64,000 bases of DNA from Variovorax brevis (GCF_030317105.1 NZ_JASZYG010000018.1:22678-86677), one strand, 5' to 3'. Positions 14,624-22,702 are shown, counted from the stretch's first letter. Notes: generated by a model from the letters alone, not told the origin. Numbers and translations: made by a program.

Positions 14624-15459
14624 GCGTTCTCCGCCGCAAAAGGCATGTTGGCCAGGATGGCGTCGGCCGCGTCGGCGATCTTCTTGCGCGCATCGGGCGA
14701 GTCGCGCAGGGTCTGCGGATCGACCAGCATCGCGGCCACTTCCTGTTCGAGGCGCGTGATGTCCGGGTCGTTGGTGATGTTCAGGCCCGACAGGACGCCC
14801 ACCAGGTCGCGTGCGTTCTCGATCAGGGTGTCGTAGATGCGCGGCTTTTCCTTGCTGCAGGTCTCGCTGATGCGCTTGACCACCTCCTGCACGCGCGAGT
14901 AGCAGTCCTTGACGGCCTTGGCCTGGCGCTGGCTCACGGCCTGCGTGATCGACTTCTGGATCTCGTCCTTGGCGTCCTCGGCCAGGTCGACGCGGAAGTC
15001 ATGCGCGGCGGGCACCGGCATGAACTCGATGTCGATCGAGAACTTGTCGGCGATCTCGTAGGCCTTGGGGTAGTCGTCGGGCTTGAACATGGTGTTCAGG
15101 CGCACGCTCGCGTCCTGCACGAGCCTGGGGTAGATGGCCAGGAAGTCCTGCACGCGCTTGCTGAACTCGGCCTTGAACTTGCGGATCTCGGCGCTGTACT
15201 CCATGAAGAGCATGGAGGGGAGGAGCCGCTGGCCCTTGTCGGTCCACGGCAGCGTGCGCTGGTAGTGGTAGGTGCGCAGCTCACCGGCGAGCTTCATCAG
15301 CGGCTCCAGGTGGGCCTTGTCGATGAGCGCCTTGTTGAAGCGCCCGGCGTCGTGCGCGCCGTGGCTTTTCTCGACCTCGGCCGAGACTTTCTTGTCGTGC
15401 TTCTGGGCGGTCCAGATCGAGATCGACAGGTCCGCAAGCATTGCTTTGGCTTGGATCAT
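14620..15459 (-). CDS. Alpha-helical phage protein (279 aa)
   Basis: From ATG 15459 with GGAG upstream. Nearly all helical; segments such as KDEIQKSITQAVSQRQAKAV and RIYDTLIENARDLVGVL suggest a long bundle or coil. It contains HDFRVDLAEDAKDE. It resembles phage proteins found beside MoxR/VWA genes, where an adaptor or substrate role is conceivable, but that is inference from context. It is coupled by 4-base overlaps on both sides. Confidence 0.65.
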   Translation of the reverse strand: MIQAKAMLADLSISIWTAQKHDKKVSAEVEKSHGAHDAGRFNKALIDKAHLEPLMKLAGELRTYHYQRTLPWTDKGQRLLPSMLFMEYSAEIRKFKAEFSKRVQDFLAIYPRLVQDASVRLNTMFKPDDYPKAYEIADKFSIDIEFMPVPAAHDFRVDLAEDAKDEIQKSITQAVSQRQAKAVKDCYSRVQEVVKRISETCSKEKPRIYDTLIENARDLVGVLSGLNITNDPDITRLEQEVAAMLVDPQTLRDSPDARKKIADAADAILANMPFAAENA

Positions 15460-15662
15460 TTGCTCTCCTTCGGGTTGTAGGTTTCGGGTTTGCGACGGCC
15501 CATCAGGCGCTCCACCGCGTACCACTGGCGGAACTCTTCGAGGATCTCGGGGTGGTTCAGGCAGTTGGCGATCGGGTAGGTGTAGGCGCGCTGGTTGCGT
15601 TGGCGCCAGGCCACGAACGCGGTGGACATGTCCGGGGTCCAGTTGGGGATCGGGCGGCTCAT
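15456..15662 (-). CDS. Small tandem-array protein 1 (68 aa)
   Basis: MSRPIPNWTPDMSTAFVAWR... ending WYAVERLMGRRKPETYNPKE. One of five consecutive small genes (15456-16561), each overlapping its neighbour by 4 bases. It shares with the others an aromatic-rich helix followed by a terminal [RK]-[LM]-[TM] type tail, here RLMGRRK plus an extension. Confidence 0.6.
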   Translation of the reverse strand: MSRPIPNWTPDMSTAFVAWRQRNQRAYTYPIANCLNHPEILEEFRQWYAVERLMGRRKPETYNPKESK

Positions 15663-15868
15663 CGCGTGAGCCTCTTCTCGCCCCAGTACCGGAGCCAGTC
15701 TTCCCACTGGTTGAAGGCCAGCGGCACGCCCTTCTGCGCGAGCTTGCGGCAGCGCTTGTAGTCGTGCTCGACCATGTCGACGTGGCGCGTCACGCAGTAG
15801 TCGGCCACGAACGCGTTCCAGGCGCGCAGCAGCTCCAGCGCGCGATCGAAATCCATCGGGGCGGTCAT
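15659..15868 (-). CDS. Small tandem-array protein 2 (69 aa)
   Basis: MTAPMDFDRALELLRAWNAF... ending DWLRYWGEKRLTR. The closing Y-x(3-4)-KRLTR motif matches the other array members. ATGA overlaps on both sides. Function unknown. Confidence 0.6.
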   Translation of the reverse strand: MTAPMDFDRALELLRAWNAFVADYCVTRHVDMVEHDYKRCRKLAQKGVPLAFNQWEDWLRYWGEKRLTR

Positions 15869-16074
15869 TGGGTCAGCCTCCGGTAGGCCTTGTAGGTCTC
15901 GAAGTCGGCCAGCAGCACCTTGGCGGCCGGCATGCCCTTCTGGGCGTCCTTGCGCACCTCGTCCAGCGGGTAGACGAAGTCGTTCCACAGCTCTTGCTCG
16001 CGCTTTTCCTTGGCGCGCTCGCGGGCGTAGCGCTGCCAGAAGTCGGTGCCCGCCAGGATCGGGATCTGGATCAT
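15865..16074 (-). CDS. Small tandem-array protein 3 (69 aa)
   Basis: MIQIPILAGTDFWQRYARER... ending FETYKAYRRLTQ. The N-terminus is basic/aromatic and the terminal motif RRLTQ is shared with its neighbours. 4-base overlaps on both sides. Confidence 0.6.
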   Translation of the reverse strand: MIQIPILAGTDFWQRYARERAKEKREQELWNDFVYPLDEVRKDAQKGMPAAKVLLADFETYKAYRRLTQ

Positions 16075-16283
16075 TTGCCGGTCAGCCTCTTGATGGCGTA
16101 GTGCACCTCGAACTGCTCGCGCCAGTAGGCGAAGTTGTCCGGGAAGTTGGCGATGAAGAAGTAGTCATTGGGCGGGCGGTGCGCTGTTGGGACGCCGGTG
16201 ATGTTCACGCTCTGGGCCCAGCGCTTGTACGCCCGTGCCTTGCGCAGGTAGCCAGTCGGATCGCTTGCGGGTGTGGTGTTCAT
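16071..16283 (-). CDS. Small tandem-array protein 4 (70 aa)
   Basis: MNTTPASDPTGYLRKARAYK... ending VHYAIKRLTGK. Contains NFAYWREQFEVHYAIKRLTG, which lines up with the tails of members 2, 3 and 5. 4-base overlaps on both sides. Confidence 0.6.
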   Translation of the reverse strand: MNTTPASDPTGYLRKARAYKRWAQSVNITGVPTAHRPPNDYFFIANFPDNFAYWREQFEVHYAIKRLTGK

Positions 16284-16561
16284 CGCGTCATGCGCCGGTA
16301 GGCGAGTTCGGTGCGAAAGCGCGTCATCTGCTCGATGCCGTCGGCCAGCCCCGCTTCCTCGCGCGCTTGCGCAAGGGCGATCTGGAAGCCCGCCGTCTGC
16401 GCGCCCATGAGCTGGTTCCACACGCTGCAGTGCTCGGTCTTGTAGACGCCGGATTTCAGGATGTCCAGGGCGCGCGTCGTGAGCCAGTTCTCCCCGTGTG
16501 CGATGGCAGTGGCCACGTCGTGGTTCGACGGGTTGCCGGGCATGGTGAAGGGCTGGTCCAC
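16280..16561 (-). CDS. Small tandem-array protein 5 (93 aa)
   Basis: MDQPFTMPGNPSNHDVATAI... ending FRTELAYRRMTR. The longest array member and the first in transcription order, starting 9 bases after the MoxR stop. The C-terminal motif YRRMTR resembles KRLTR of the others. Confidence 0.6.
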   Translation of the reverse strand: MDQPFTMPGNPSNHDVATAIAHGENWLTTRALDILKSGVYKTEHCSVWNQLMGAQTAGFQIALAQAREEAGLADGIEQMTRFRTELAYRRMTR

Positions 16562-16570
16562 GGCGTGTCC

Positions 16571-17593
16571 TTACATCAGCACCGCTTGGTTTTCCGCCAC
16601 CCACTTCGTGAAGGCGGTGGTCTGCGCGACGTCGGGCTTGGCCAGCAAGGTCGAGCGCAGGAAGAGGACCTGGTACTCGGTGGTCATGCGGGTCACGTAC
16701 TTCAGCACGCGGTCGACGTTTTGCGGCGTGGTCTTCTTGTCGAGGGCCGTGCAGATGGCGTACATGGCGGCCGGCGAGGAGGGCAGGTCAGTGCGTTCGG
16801 GCGCGATCAGGATCTGGTCGATCGAGGGCAGGTCCTTGGCGAGCTTGACGAAGGACTGGAACTCCGCGGCCGCGCCGTCGCCCACCGTGCCCTTGATGAG
16901 CTCGAACTCCACCAGGGGGTCGAGCTTGGAGTCGTAGATGCGGTCGACGAAGGCCCAGGTGCGGGGCGTCGGGAAGGCGCGCGGGTTCTGTGTCGCGTCG
17001 AATGCGTGCAGCAGGTTGGGCCGGAAGCGCATGAAGGCGCGCAGCATCGGCGAGATGTCGTGCTTGGTGGCCCAGTCGTACCAGTCGTCCATGTTGACGT
17101 CGAAGTCCAGGTGCACGAAGCGGTTGGCCAGCGGCGCTGGCTGCGCATGCACCACGCCGCGGTCGGTGGCGCGGTTGCCAGCGGCCACGATGGTCCAGTT
17201 CTTCGGGAGCACGTAGTCGCCGATGCGGCGGTCCAGCGTGAGCTGGTAGCCGCCGGCCTGCGTGGCCTGCAGGGCGGTGTTCATCTCGTCCAGGAACAGC
17301 ACGCCGTAGCTCTCGTTGGCCACGACCTTGTTGCCCTTCTTGACGTGCATGGGCGGCAGGAAGTTGGGCGGCACCCATTCCATGACGTTGAGCTCCTTGT
17401 TCACCACGGGGAAGCCCTTCATGTCCACCGGGTCCATCAGCGACAGGCGCGTGTCGCGCAGCTCGTACTCCATCTCGGCGGCGATCTGGCGCATGACGTC
17501 GGACTTGCCGGCGCCGGGCGGGCCCCAGATGAAGCAGGGCTGCTGGATGGCGATCAGGTGCTTGACCGCGCTGATGATTGACGAAGGCTTCAT
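16571..17593 (-). CDS. MoxR-family AAA+ ATPase
   Basis: 340 residues. GPPGAGKSDVMRQ is Walker A (residues 24-31) and VLFLDEMNTA is Walker B; sensor I lies in TIVAAGNRATD, and the arginine-finger region PLANRFVHLDFD is present. SLMDPVDMKGFPV is a MoxR-type insert. MoxR ATPases work with VWA-domain partners; here the partner is the gene at 12597. The gene opens a unit: RBS GGTGG precedes ATG 17593, and the motif cluster 17603-17632 lies directly upstream. The array genes and probably the VWA gene follow it. Confidence 0.9.
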   Translation of the reverse strand: MKPSSIISAVKHLIAIQQPCFIWGPPGAGKSDVMRQIAAEMEYELRDTRLSLMDPVDMKGFPVVNKELNVMEWVPPNFLPPMHVKKGNKVVANESYGVLFLDEMNTALQATQAGGYQLTLDRRIGDYVLPKNWTIVAAGNRATDRGVVHAQPAPLANRFVHLDFDVNMDDWYDWATKHDISPMLRAFMRFRPNLLHAFDATQNPRAFPTPRTWAFVDRIYDSKLDPLVEFELIKGTVGDGAAAEFQSFVKLAKDLPSIDQILIAPERTDLPSSPAAMYAICTALDKKTTPQNVDRVLKYVTRMTTEYQVLFLRSTLLAKPDVAQTTAFTKWVAENQAVLM

Positions 17594-17602
17594 GTGTCCA
17601 CC

Positions 17603-17632
17603 TTAGATAGAAGTTAGAGGTTAGATTAGAAA
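17603..17632 (-). promoter_or_regulatory. Dispersed motif copy upstream of MoxR gene
   Basis: TTAGATAGAAGTTAGA plus GGTTAGATTAGAAA on the plus strand: the same order, spacing and strand as the copy at 10757-10786. It ends 10 bases from the MoxR start codon. Confidence 0.55.
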
Positions 17633-17841
17633 GGACAGGGCGCACCTTGCGGGTGTGCTTGCGCCCGGGGTTCGCCCAGGAGCTCGTCCCAGTCCCGGCG
17701 GATGCAACCACCGGAGCCGGGGCGATGGGGGAAGTGGTAGCCGTGGCCGCAGTCGCACACCTTGTGGCCGGTCTTGGCAACGTGCTTGAGCATGGCGATC
17801 CAGCTCACGCGCCGGGTGCGGCATTCGGGGCATCGGACCAT
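17626..17841 (-). CDS. Zinc-ribbon protein (71 aa)
   Basis: MVRCPECRTRRVSWIAMLKH... with CPEC near the N-terminus and CDCGHGYHFPHRPGSGGC in the middle: a likely four-cysteine zinc site. It overlaps the 3' end of the HNH gene by 37 bases, and its own 3' end runs into the motif cluster. A DNA- or RNA-binding helper role is possible but unproven. Confidence 0.55.
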   Translation of the reverse strand: MVRCPECRTRRVSWIAMLKHVAKTGHKVCDCGHGYHFPHRPGSGGCIRRDWDELLGEPRAQAHPQGAPCPF

Positions 17842-18194
17842 GGCAGCTCCTCTTGCTGGCCCCACATACCGGGCCAGTGGTTGTTGGACTTTCGGATGTT
17901 CTCCACCAGGGGCAGCACGCACAGGTTGTTCTGCACGTGCAGGCCGCACACCAGCGGATGGTTCATGGGCACGATGTGGTCCATGCTGTACTGCACGCCC
18001 GTCTCCAGGGTGAGGAACATGCGCGCCTTGTAGAGGTAGCTGACGGCGCCGCGGTCGTACCAGGGCGGGCGGCGGCTCTCCACCATGTCGCGCCGCTCCT
18101 GGCCGTTGTGCGGCTTGGGGGCGCGGCGCTTGGGGGTGGGTGCGAACAGGGGCCCTGAGCAGTGGCCGTCGAGCCCGAGCTCGAACTGGATCAC
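17805..18194 (-). CDS. HNH endonuclease-like protein
   Basis: 129 residues. The core is YSMDHIVPMNHPLVCGLHV followed by NNLCVLPLVENIRKSNN: the D-H-I/V-x-P-x(n)-H...N-L...N-x-x-K-x-N pattern of HNH nucleases. It lacks the usual CxxC pairs. In phage genomes such genes are either homing enzymes or part of packaging; this one lies in the early block, one base from the gene at 18195, favouring a homing or recombination role. Confidence 0.75.
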   Translation of the reverse strand: MIQFELGLDGHCSGPLFAPTPKRRAPKPHNGQERRDMVESRRPPWYDRGAVSYLYKARMFLTLETGVQYSMDHIVPMNHPLVCGLHVQNNLCVLPLVENIRKSNNHWPGMWGQQEELPWSDAPNAAPGA

Positions 18195-18368
18195 TTACTT
18201 GAAGTGGCGGTGGTCGGGGCCGTAGGTGATGACGTACACGAGGCCGCCGCCGGCTTGCGCGTTGCGTGCGTCGCGCTCCTTGCGGGCATCGGGTTTCGCA
18301 CTGAAGAAGAGTTCGGCGACGGGCTTGTTGGTGCGGGTGTCGCGCAGTGCGAACAGACGAAGTTTCAT
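18195..18368 (-). CDS. Small hypothetical protein (57 aa)
   Basis: MKLRLFALRDTRTNKPVAEL... ending YGPDHRHFK: a compact beta-rich small protein of a type common in phages. It begins the HNH unit, with the motif cluster 18391-18417 upstream. Confidence 0.55.
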   Translation of the reverse strand: MKLRLFALRDTRTNKPVAELFFSAKPDARKERDARNAQAGGGLVYVITYGPDHRHFK

Positions 18369-18390
18369 GGAATCCACTTGTAGAAATCGA

Positions 18391-18417
18391 ATTAGATCGA
18401 AGTTCGATATTAGATCA
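18391..18417 (-). promoter_or_regulatory. Dispersed motif copy (ATTAGATCGAAGTTCGATATTAGATCA)
   Basis: ATTAGATCGAAGTTCGAT then ATTAGATCA. It contains the inverted repeat ATCGAAGTTCGAT, giving it two-fold symmetry suited to a dimeric regulator. It lies 23 bases upstream of the gene starting at 18368. Confidence 0.55.
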
Positions 18418-18622
18418 CGGCTTGGGCCGAAGCGTCCTTGGGGCTTGGCGTGACGGCCATGGCGTTGTTGATCGAGGGTGCCAGGTCGACCACCTGCTGG
18501 CACCGCGCGTCGGACATCGTGATGTGGCATTGCGCTTTGGGGAGGCCCATCGCCTTGGCCAGCATCACGTAGGCGGTGCGACAGCAGGAGCGCAGCAGCC
18601 AGATGCAAGTGCGAGCCGCCAT
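18410..18622 (-). CDS. Hypothetical phage protein (70 aa)
   Basis: MAARTCIWLLRSCCRTAYVM... with AMGLPKAQCHITMSDARCQQ: cysteine-rich and helical. It is the last recognisable element gene before the AT-richer cargo begins. Function unknown. Confidence 0.5.
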   Translation of the reverse strand: MAARTCIWLLRSCCRTAYVMLAKAMGLPKAQCHITMSDARCQQVVDLAPSINNAMAVTPSPKDASAQAVI

Positions 18623-19072
18623 TGAACCGTAGCTTCCACGATCACGACGTCCTGGGCACTCGATCAGCGCGCGGTCTCGCCTTGGATCCCATTAGACGGG
18701 GTCCTTGATCTGGGCGAAGACGCCCTGAAAGCGTCGGTTGCTCGCTGGATGGACCTAAGGGGTATCCGGATAGCTCCAGCTTCGGGCAGCACTGGATGCG
18801 CACACCCCAGCGCAGGTGGTCGGTGACGAACAGTCGGCGCGGGCACTCTTCACCGTGCGACAAACCAGCCGTTCACGTGTCGGCCTACTGCAGAATCTGG
18901 CGACCTCAAACGAAGCAGTTGGGATCCGATCTCGCGGCATACGAAGTAATGTTCGCACTGATTCTGGAGCGTGCCGCTTCGCCCGTCCCGGCCATCGATG
19001 TCGCAGAGAGCCAAAAGTCGGAGAGTCGGGCGACTCAACACATTTGTGGACGCGAGACGTCGCGGATTTGCG
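18623..19072. other. Junction between phage block and cargo; no credible gene
   Basis: Base composition falls from GC-rich phage sequence to a more balanced one. On the minus strand near 18760-18850 there is a short reading frame with CPRRLFVTDHLRWGVRIQCC, which looks like the stump of a cysteine-containing protein cut by the insertion, but it has no credible start or end. Confidence 0.4.
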
Positions 19073-19333
19073 CTACCTTGAGAAAGGTGAACGCCGAAAC
19101 TTCAAATAGCGGATAGCCTTCTGCCCGAGCGTGTACGCTATCTCTTCCGTCGTGCTTTTATGGAAGAATTGCATCCCATTTGCGGTGCCTGTGGTGGTCC
19201 ACTCTAGGGCAATTCGGAAGGTGCCATGCCCCTTGGCGGCGAAAGCATGGAACGAGCCGCGACGGCAGCGAGCTCCACAAAGTGACGCCAATTTTGACAC
19301 ATTCAGCGCCAGTGCTTCGTCCGTTAGCCCCAA
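19073..19333 (-). CDS. Possible small hypothetical protein (86 aa)
   Basis: MGLTDEALALNVSKLASLCG... with alternating strand-like segments (GTFRIALEWTTTGTANGMQF). Its composition is protein-like and it lies in the cargo, divergent from the coiled-coil gene. No ribosome binding site or homology supports it strongly. Confidence 0.3.
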   Translation of the reverse strand: MGLTDEALALNVSKLASLCGARCRRGSFHAFAAKGHGTFRIALEWTTTGTANGMQFFHKSTTEEIAYTLGQKAIRYLKFRRSPFSR

Positions 19334-19478
19334 TGAGCTAGAGTTTGCGCTATGACAGGAACTGGGATACCGCTCCTTGGGCTCAATCCCACATGTTACT
19401 GGTGGGCACTTAAATCACGAAGAGCGTGCGTTTAGTTGTGCGTCGTTAGACATGGTCGGAAATATGAGGGTCTCGTAA

Positions 19479-20210
19479 ATGTCGACACCTGAAGAACTGT
19501 TTAGGCGATACACAGATGTTCTCGAAACGGGGTTTCGAGATCGATTGCAAAGCCTAGAGGCAACTGCAAACTCTCTCGAGGCAAGGATCCAATTGGAGGA
19601 AAGCTCTCGCGCCCAAGCGATTGCCTCCGAAGTCAAATCAATCAAAGAAGAGTTGGAAGGGCGTTTGCGTATTTGGGAGCGTTGGATCATTGGCATCGCC
19701 ATCCTCTTCCTCGGCGGAACCGGCGCGGCTCTCTATACGGCCGCTACGCAAGAGGCCACTCGCAGAGCCATAGATGAAGCGCGTACGATGGTGTCGAGAG
19801 AAATCAATAAGAGAACTGAGGAATTCGATAAATATCAAACTGCTGCGCGTGATAGCGCCGCACAAACGGCTAGCAAGGCTGAAACCGCAATCGAGGTGAC
19901 GAAAACTCGCTCTCTACAAGCCCAACAAGAAATTGATCGACTGCTGGCACGGACTGACGCGGTAAATATTGATCAAATTAGGAAGCTGAATAGTTTGCTC
20001 GGAGGTTTGCAAAACAATTTCGATAACTTGGCAAGGAAGCTAGCAGACGATCCGTCGTGGCAACGTTCAATAGCAGGTCGGCTCGATCCGTTGCCCGCCG
20101 GTGCAGTCGTCCTCTTCAGTGGTGCCGGGTGCCCGCAAACTGGAGGATGGAAATTGGTGGAAACTCTGAAGGCGGCGGGTCGGGTCGCTTGCTTACGGGA
20201 ACCCGGCTGA
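19479..20210 (+). CDS. Coiled-coil single-pass membrane protein with tail-collar-like C-terminus
   Basis: 243 residues. A helical N-terminal coil (residues 1-65) is followed by a membrane helix near residues 69-88 (WIIGIAILFLGGTGAALYTA). A long coiled coil runs to about residue 200 (NKRTEEFDKYQTAARDSAAQ and onward). The C-terminus, LPAGAVVLFSGAGCPQTGGW, resembles the short phage-tail/collar motif in which a Pro-Ala-Gly turn precedes Cys-Pro...Gly-Trp. Codon use is much more AT-rich than the phage genes. It forms an operon with the collagen-like gene 12 bases downstream. Confidence 0.75.
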   Translation: MSTPEELFRRYTDVLETGFRDRLQSLEATANSLEARIQLEESSRAQAIASEVKSIKEELEGRLRIWERWIIGIAILFLGGTGAALYTAATQEATRRAIDEARTMVSREINKRTEEFDKYQTAARDSAAQTASKAETAIEVTKTRSLQAQQEIDRLLARTDAVNIDQIRKLNSLLGGLQNNFDNLARKLADDPSWQRSIAGRLDPLPAGAVVLFSGAGCPQTGGWKLVETLKAAGRVACLREPG

Positions 20211-20221
20211 AGGAAGCTTTC

Positions 20222-21226
20222 GTGGAAAATCAAACAACAGCGGCGGAAACGCCCATTAAAAATAAAACACTCACTCCGCCGCGCGGGCTATGGTTTGCAG
20301 GTATTGCAATCATTGCGCTGATCGCTGCTTTCCTTCTCGGAACACTAAATGGAGGTGCGCTATGGAAGTATGTCCAGGGGGCGGTGCCATCGCCCATAGT
20401 CTTAAATACTGCGGAGTTGACTCGCGACATGGAAATCGGGGCACTTGATCGCGACCTCGAACTCCCAGAGACGATCGTTACGAACGGATTTGCCTTACAT
20501 CTGCGTGGTCGCCACGTCACTAGCAAGCACGGGACGGTACTAATTACTTCTTATAAGAATAGCGCCTCTGATGGTGGGGCGGGAGAACGCGGGCAGACGG
20601 GGCGAGATGGCGGTATTGGACAAGATGGACAGACGGGCGCCCCGGGAGGTGCCGGAACTGACGGAAGGATGGGTGCCACGGCGGGCGATATCTCAGTCGT
20701 CGCGCAACGGATAGATAGCAATTTAAGAATCGCGAATGGAGGTCAAGATGGAGGCAAGGGAGGCCGCGGAGGTGATGGTGGCGACGGTAGTAATGGAGGT
20801 CAAGGGTTGCCGTCTAAGAGTGGCGTGGGATTTCTTGGGCTTGGCAATTGCGAATCCGGTCCAGGTCGGGGCGGCGCCGCGGGACGAGGTGGTGACGGTG
20901 GACGCGGCGGAAATGGTGGGAATGGCGGGTCTGGCGGCGCCGTCAGGGTGGACGTCCAAGAGCCGCTGCGGGTTCGATTGGAGATTCTCAGTCGTGGTGG
21001 CGCGGGTGGTGCCTTGGGCTCGGCAGGCGCGCCGGGTAACCCTGGATCGGCCGGTGCCGAGGGCGCAGCTGTCGGCTATTGCCGCTCAGCAAGCAGAACT
21101 GGCCCCACCGCCGGACCAGGAAATCCTGGTCTAGATGGGAAGCCAGGAGAAAATGGTCGAAGCGGCAATATCCAACTTCGCGTTGACGGTAAAGAAGTTG
21201 TCGCGGAGGGCTCGTTCTCCAGGTGA
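20222..21226 (+). CDS. Membrane-anchored collagen-like protein
   Basis: 334 residues from GTG 20222 (AAGGAAG ribosome binding site). A short cytoplasmic tail and one membrane helix (WFAGIAIIALIAAFLLGTL, near residues 24-42) are followed by a beta-rich stalk. Then come many Gly-rich repeats of collagen type, e.g. GERGQTGRDGGIGQDGQTG, GGQDGGKGGRGGDGGDGSNG and GAPGNPGSAGAEG, in three blocks. Two blocks are interrupted by cysteine-bearing or strand segments, and the protein ends with a short beta segment. Such G-x-y proteins form surface trimers. With the preceding coiled-coil protein it probably builds an envelope complex; the role in the prophage is unknown. Confidence 0.8.
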   Translation: MENQTTAAETPIKNKTLTPPRGLWFAGIAIIALIAAFLLGTLNGGALWKYVQGAVPSPIVLNTAELTRDMEIGALDRDLELPETIVTNGFALHLRGRHVTSKHGTVLITSYKNSASDGGAGERGQTGRDGGIGQDGQTGAPGGAGTDGRMGATAGDISVVAQRIDSNLRIANGGQDGGKGGRGGDGGDGSNGGQGLPSKSGVGFLGLGNCESGPGRGGAAGRGGDGGRGGNGGNGGSGGAVRVDVQEPLRVRLEILSRGGAGGALGSAGAPGNPGSAGAEGAAVGYCRSASRTGPTAGPGNPGLDGKPGENGRSGNIQLRVDGKEVVAEGSFSR

Positions 21227-21461
21227 TATTGGAGTGCTGCGGCGCCTCGGGGAAACTCCGTAGACTCATTCACCGCGCTGATTTGTTTGGCTACCGGCCG
21301 AAGCGGCATGGAGCCGCTGAATGCACCCTCACGAAATACTTGAGCCAACTCCTAGACCGGGGCAGCGACGGTGTACGTGGTGCACGGCGTATGTGGCCGG
21401 TGAGGGTCCAGAGCGGCGGCGAGCGGCCTCTCTCTGACAGGCACATTGAATAGCTGGTGAT
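21227..21461. other. No gene seen between collagen-like gene and inverted-repeat element
   Basis: Mixed composition with short out-of-frame reading frames only. Confidence 0.4.
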
Positions 21462-21688
21462 GGCCAATTGTGTTGAAAAACTCGGAGGCAACACCGTCTC
21501 GTGCTTGATTTCGACCCAAGAACCCTCGGTGATGCGTGGGTGCTCCGCAGGACCAGCCTCAATGGAAATCCCGGTAGAGACCCGTTGCGCGGCTCTGACG
21601 GCCATCGATGCATCACGCGGGCGATGCGACTTGCAATTGGGTCATGACGCGCGTCCTGCCTCAAACGAGTTTTTCAACACAATTGGCC
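21462..21688. mobile_element. 227-bp MITE-like element with 23-bp perfect terminal inverted repeats
   Basis: The left end GGCCAATTGTGTTGAAAAAC(TCG) at 21462-21484 is the exact reverse complement of 21666-21688; the match extends outward with one mismatch (TGA/TCA). The interior (about 180 bp) holds no transposase. Ends containing TGTTGAAAAACTC are typical of IS5-group elements, so this is probably a non-autonomous derivative moved in trans. Confidence 0.7.
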
Positions 21689-22399
21689 GTCAGCCTGCGC
21701 AATCTTCGCCAACGTCCTTAAGTCGCCGGCCCGGCGCCCATGACGCCGCGATTGCTTCTGCTACACCTGCTACTTTTACTGCGCACGCGGGCTTGAGACG
21801 GCGAGCTGTCGCAGCAGTAGCAGTAGCACCACATCGGACGGGCGCGTCGCGAGCACGCAGCCTAGGTCGCGGGCGGTTTGAATGACTCGGTCAACGAGCG
21901 CATGCGCGCCAGTTCGATCGAGGTGGTCTTTGCCGCGGCCGGTGAAGCGCGTCCGACGTTGTATGGCGCCGAAATCCCCCCGCACACCAGACGCAGTGTC
22001 GGCAGTCCCACGACGTTGCTGGGATGCGTTTCGCGGTTCGTCATGGCCTTGATCGTACGCGTCACCGGCGAATCCACAGCGATCCTTTCGTACCGCGTTT
22101 GTCACGGCGTGCACGGCGGGGCCTGTGTGCGCCCGTCCTAGCATGACGGCCCTGGGCGGTGAAGTGCATGCTGCTACTCGGTCCGCCCGAAGATCTCGCC
22201 TTGGCCTCCCCGTAAAGCTAACGCCATCGCTCTCGGCGTCCCTGAACGCGCTCGCGGCGTCCCCCGCTTGCTGCATCTGGCCACCCTGAAAGGTGCGCGG
22301 GCGCCGCGTTGGCGTCTCGGCTTATCATGGAGGCGCGCGCCCGTGATGAGCGGGACGTTTGCAAATACCTGCGGGTCAGCCAACGATCAGGACGAAGCA
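21689..22399. other. Cargo remainder without a credible gene
   Basis: About 700 bases, rich in short overlapping frames on both strands, none with a family match, ribosome binding site and coherent composition together. It probably contains decayed coding sequence between the cargo and the resuming phage block. Confidence 0.4.
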
Positions 22400-22702
22400 T
22401 TACGGCATGCACTGCGACTGTAGGCAGCAAACGGCACCTTCGGGTGCCGCTTGTCTTTTGCTGACCAGCGGCGGGCGCCTGCGGCTCCGCGGGCTCCCGC
22501 CCCTGTCCACGCGAAACGCGCTGTGCTCGCTGCCGCAGGGGATGCGGCGCACCACCTCCTCGGGGGCGTAGCGCACGATCTCCACGAACCAGTCCTTGCG
22601 GAACGGCGCGGTGAGCGCGTGCTCGGCGATGACGGCGCGCAGCGGGTCGGTGCGCTCGCCCAGGACCTCGTGGGGGGTGGGCAGGTTGTTCAGGTCAGCC
22701 AT
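22400..22702 (-). CDS. Hypothetical phage protein downstream of the primase
   Basis: MADLNNLPTPHEVLGERTDP... through APFRKDWFVEIVRYAPEEVV. The first 65-70 residues look coherent; the rest is Arg/Ser-rich and reads through the terminator hairpin at 22430-22459, so the true C-terminus was probably lost at the cargo junction and the tail is fortuitous. It follows the primase by 21 bases. Confidence 0.5.
   Translation of the reverse strand: MADLNNLPTPHEVLGERTDPLRAVIAEHALTAPFRKDWFVEIVRYAPEEVVRRIPCGSEHSAFRVDRGGSPRSRRRPPLVSKRQAAPEGAVCCLQSQCMP
22430..22459. terminator. Rho-independent terminator-like hairpin
   Basis: CGGCACC-TTCG-GGTGCCG (22432-22449) with the stable UUCG-type loop is followed on the plus strand by CTTGTCTTTT; on the minus strand it is followed by TTTGCTG. 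It marks the end of the cargo or of the primase operon. Confidence 0.65.

Noticed and set aside
16235..17581. Plus-strand frame of 448 codons opposite the MoxR gene
   Set aside because: Antisense artefact; composition is Val/Gly/His/Arg-rich without structure, and the minus strand encodes complete AAA motifs.
21878..22141. An 87-codon plus-strand frame in the cargo remainder
   Set aside because: A competing minus-strand frame of equal quality overlaps it; neither has family motifs or a ribosome binding site.
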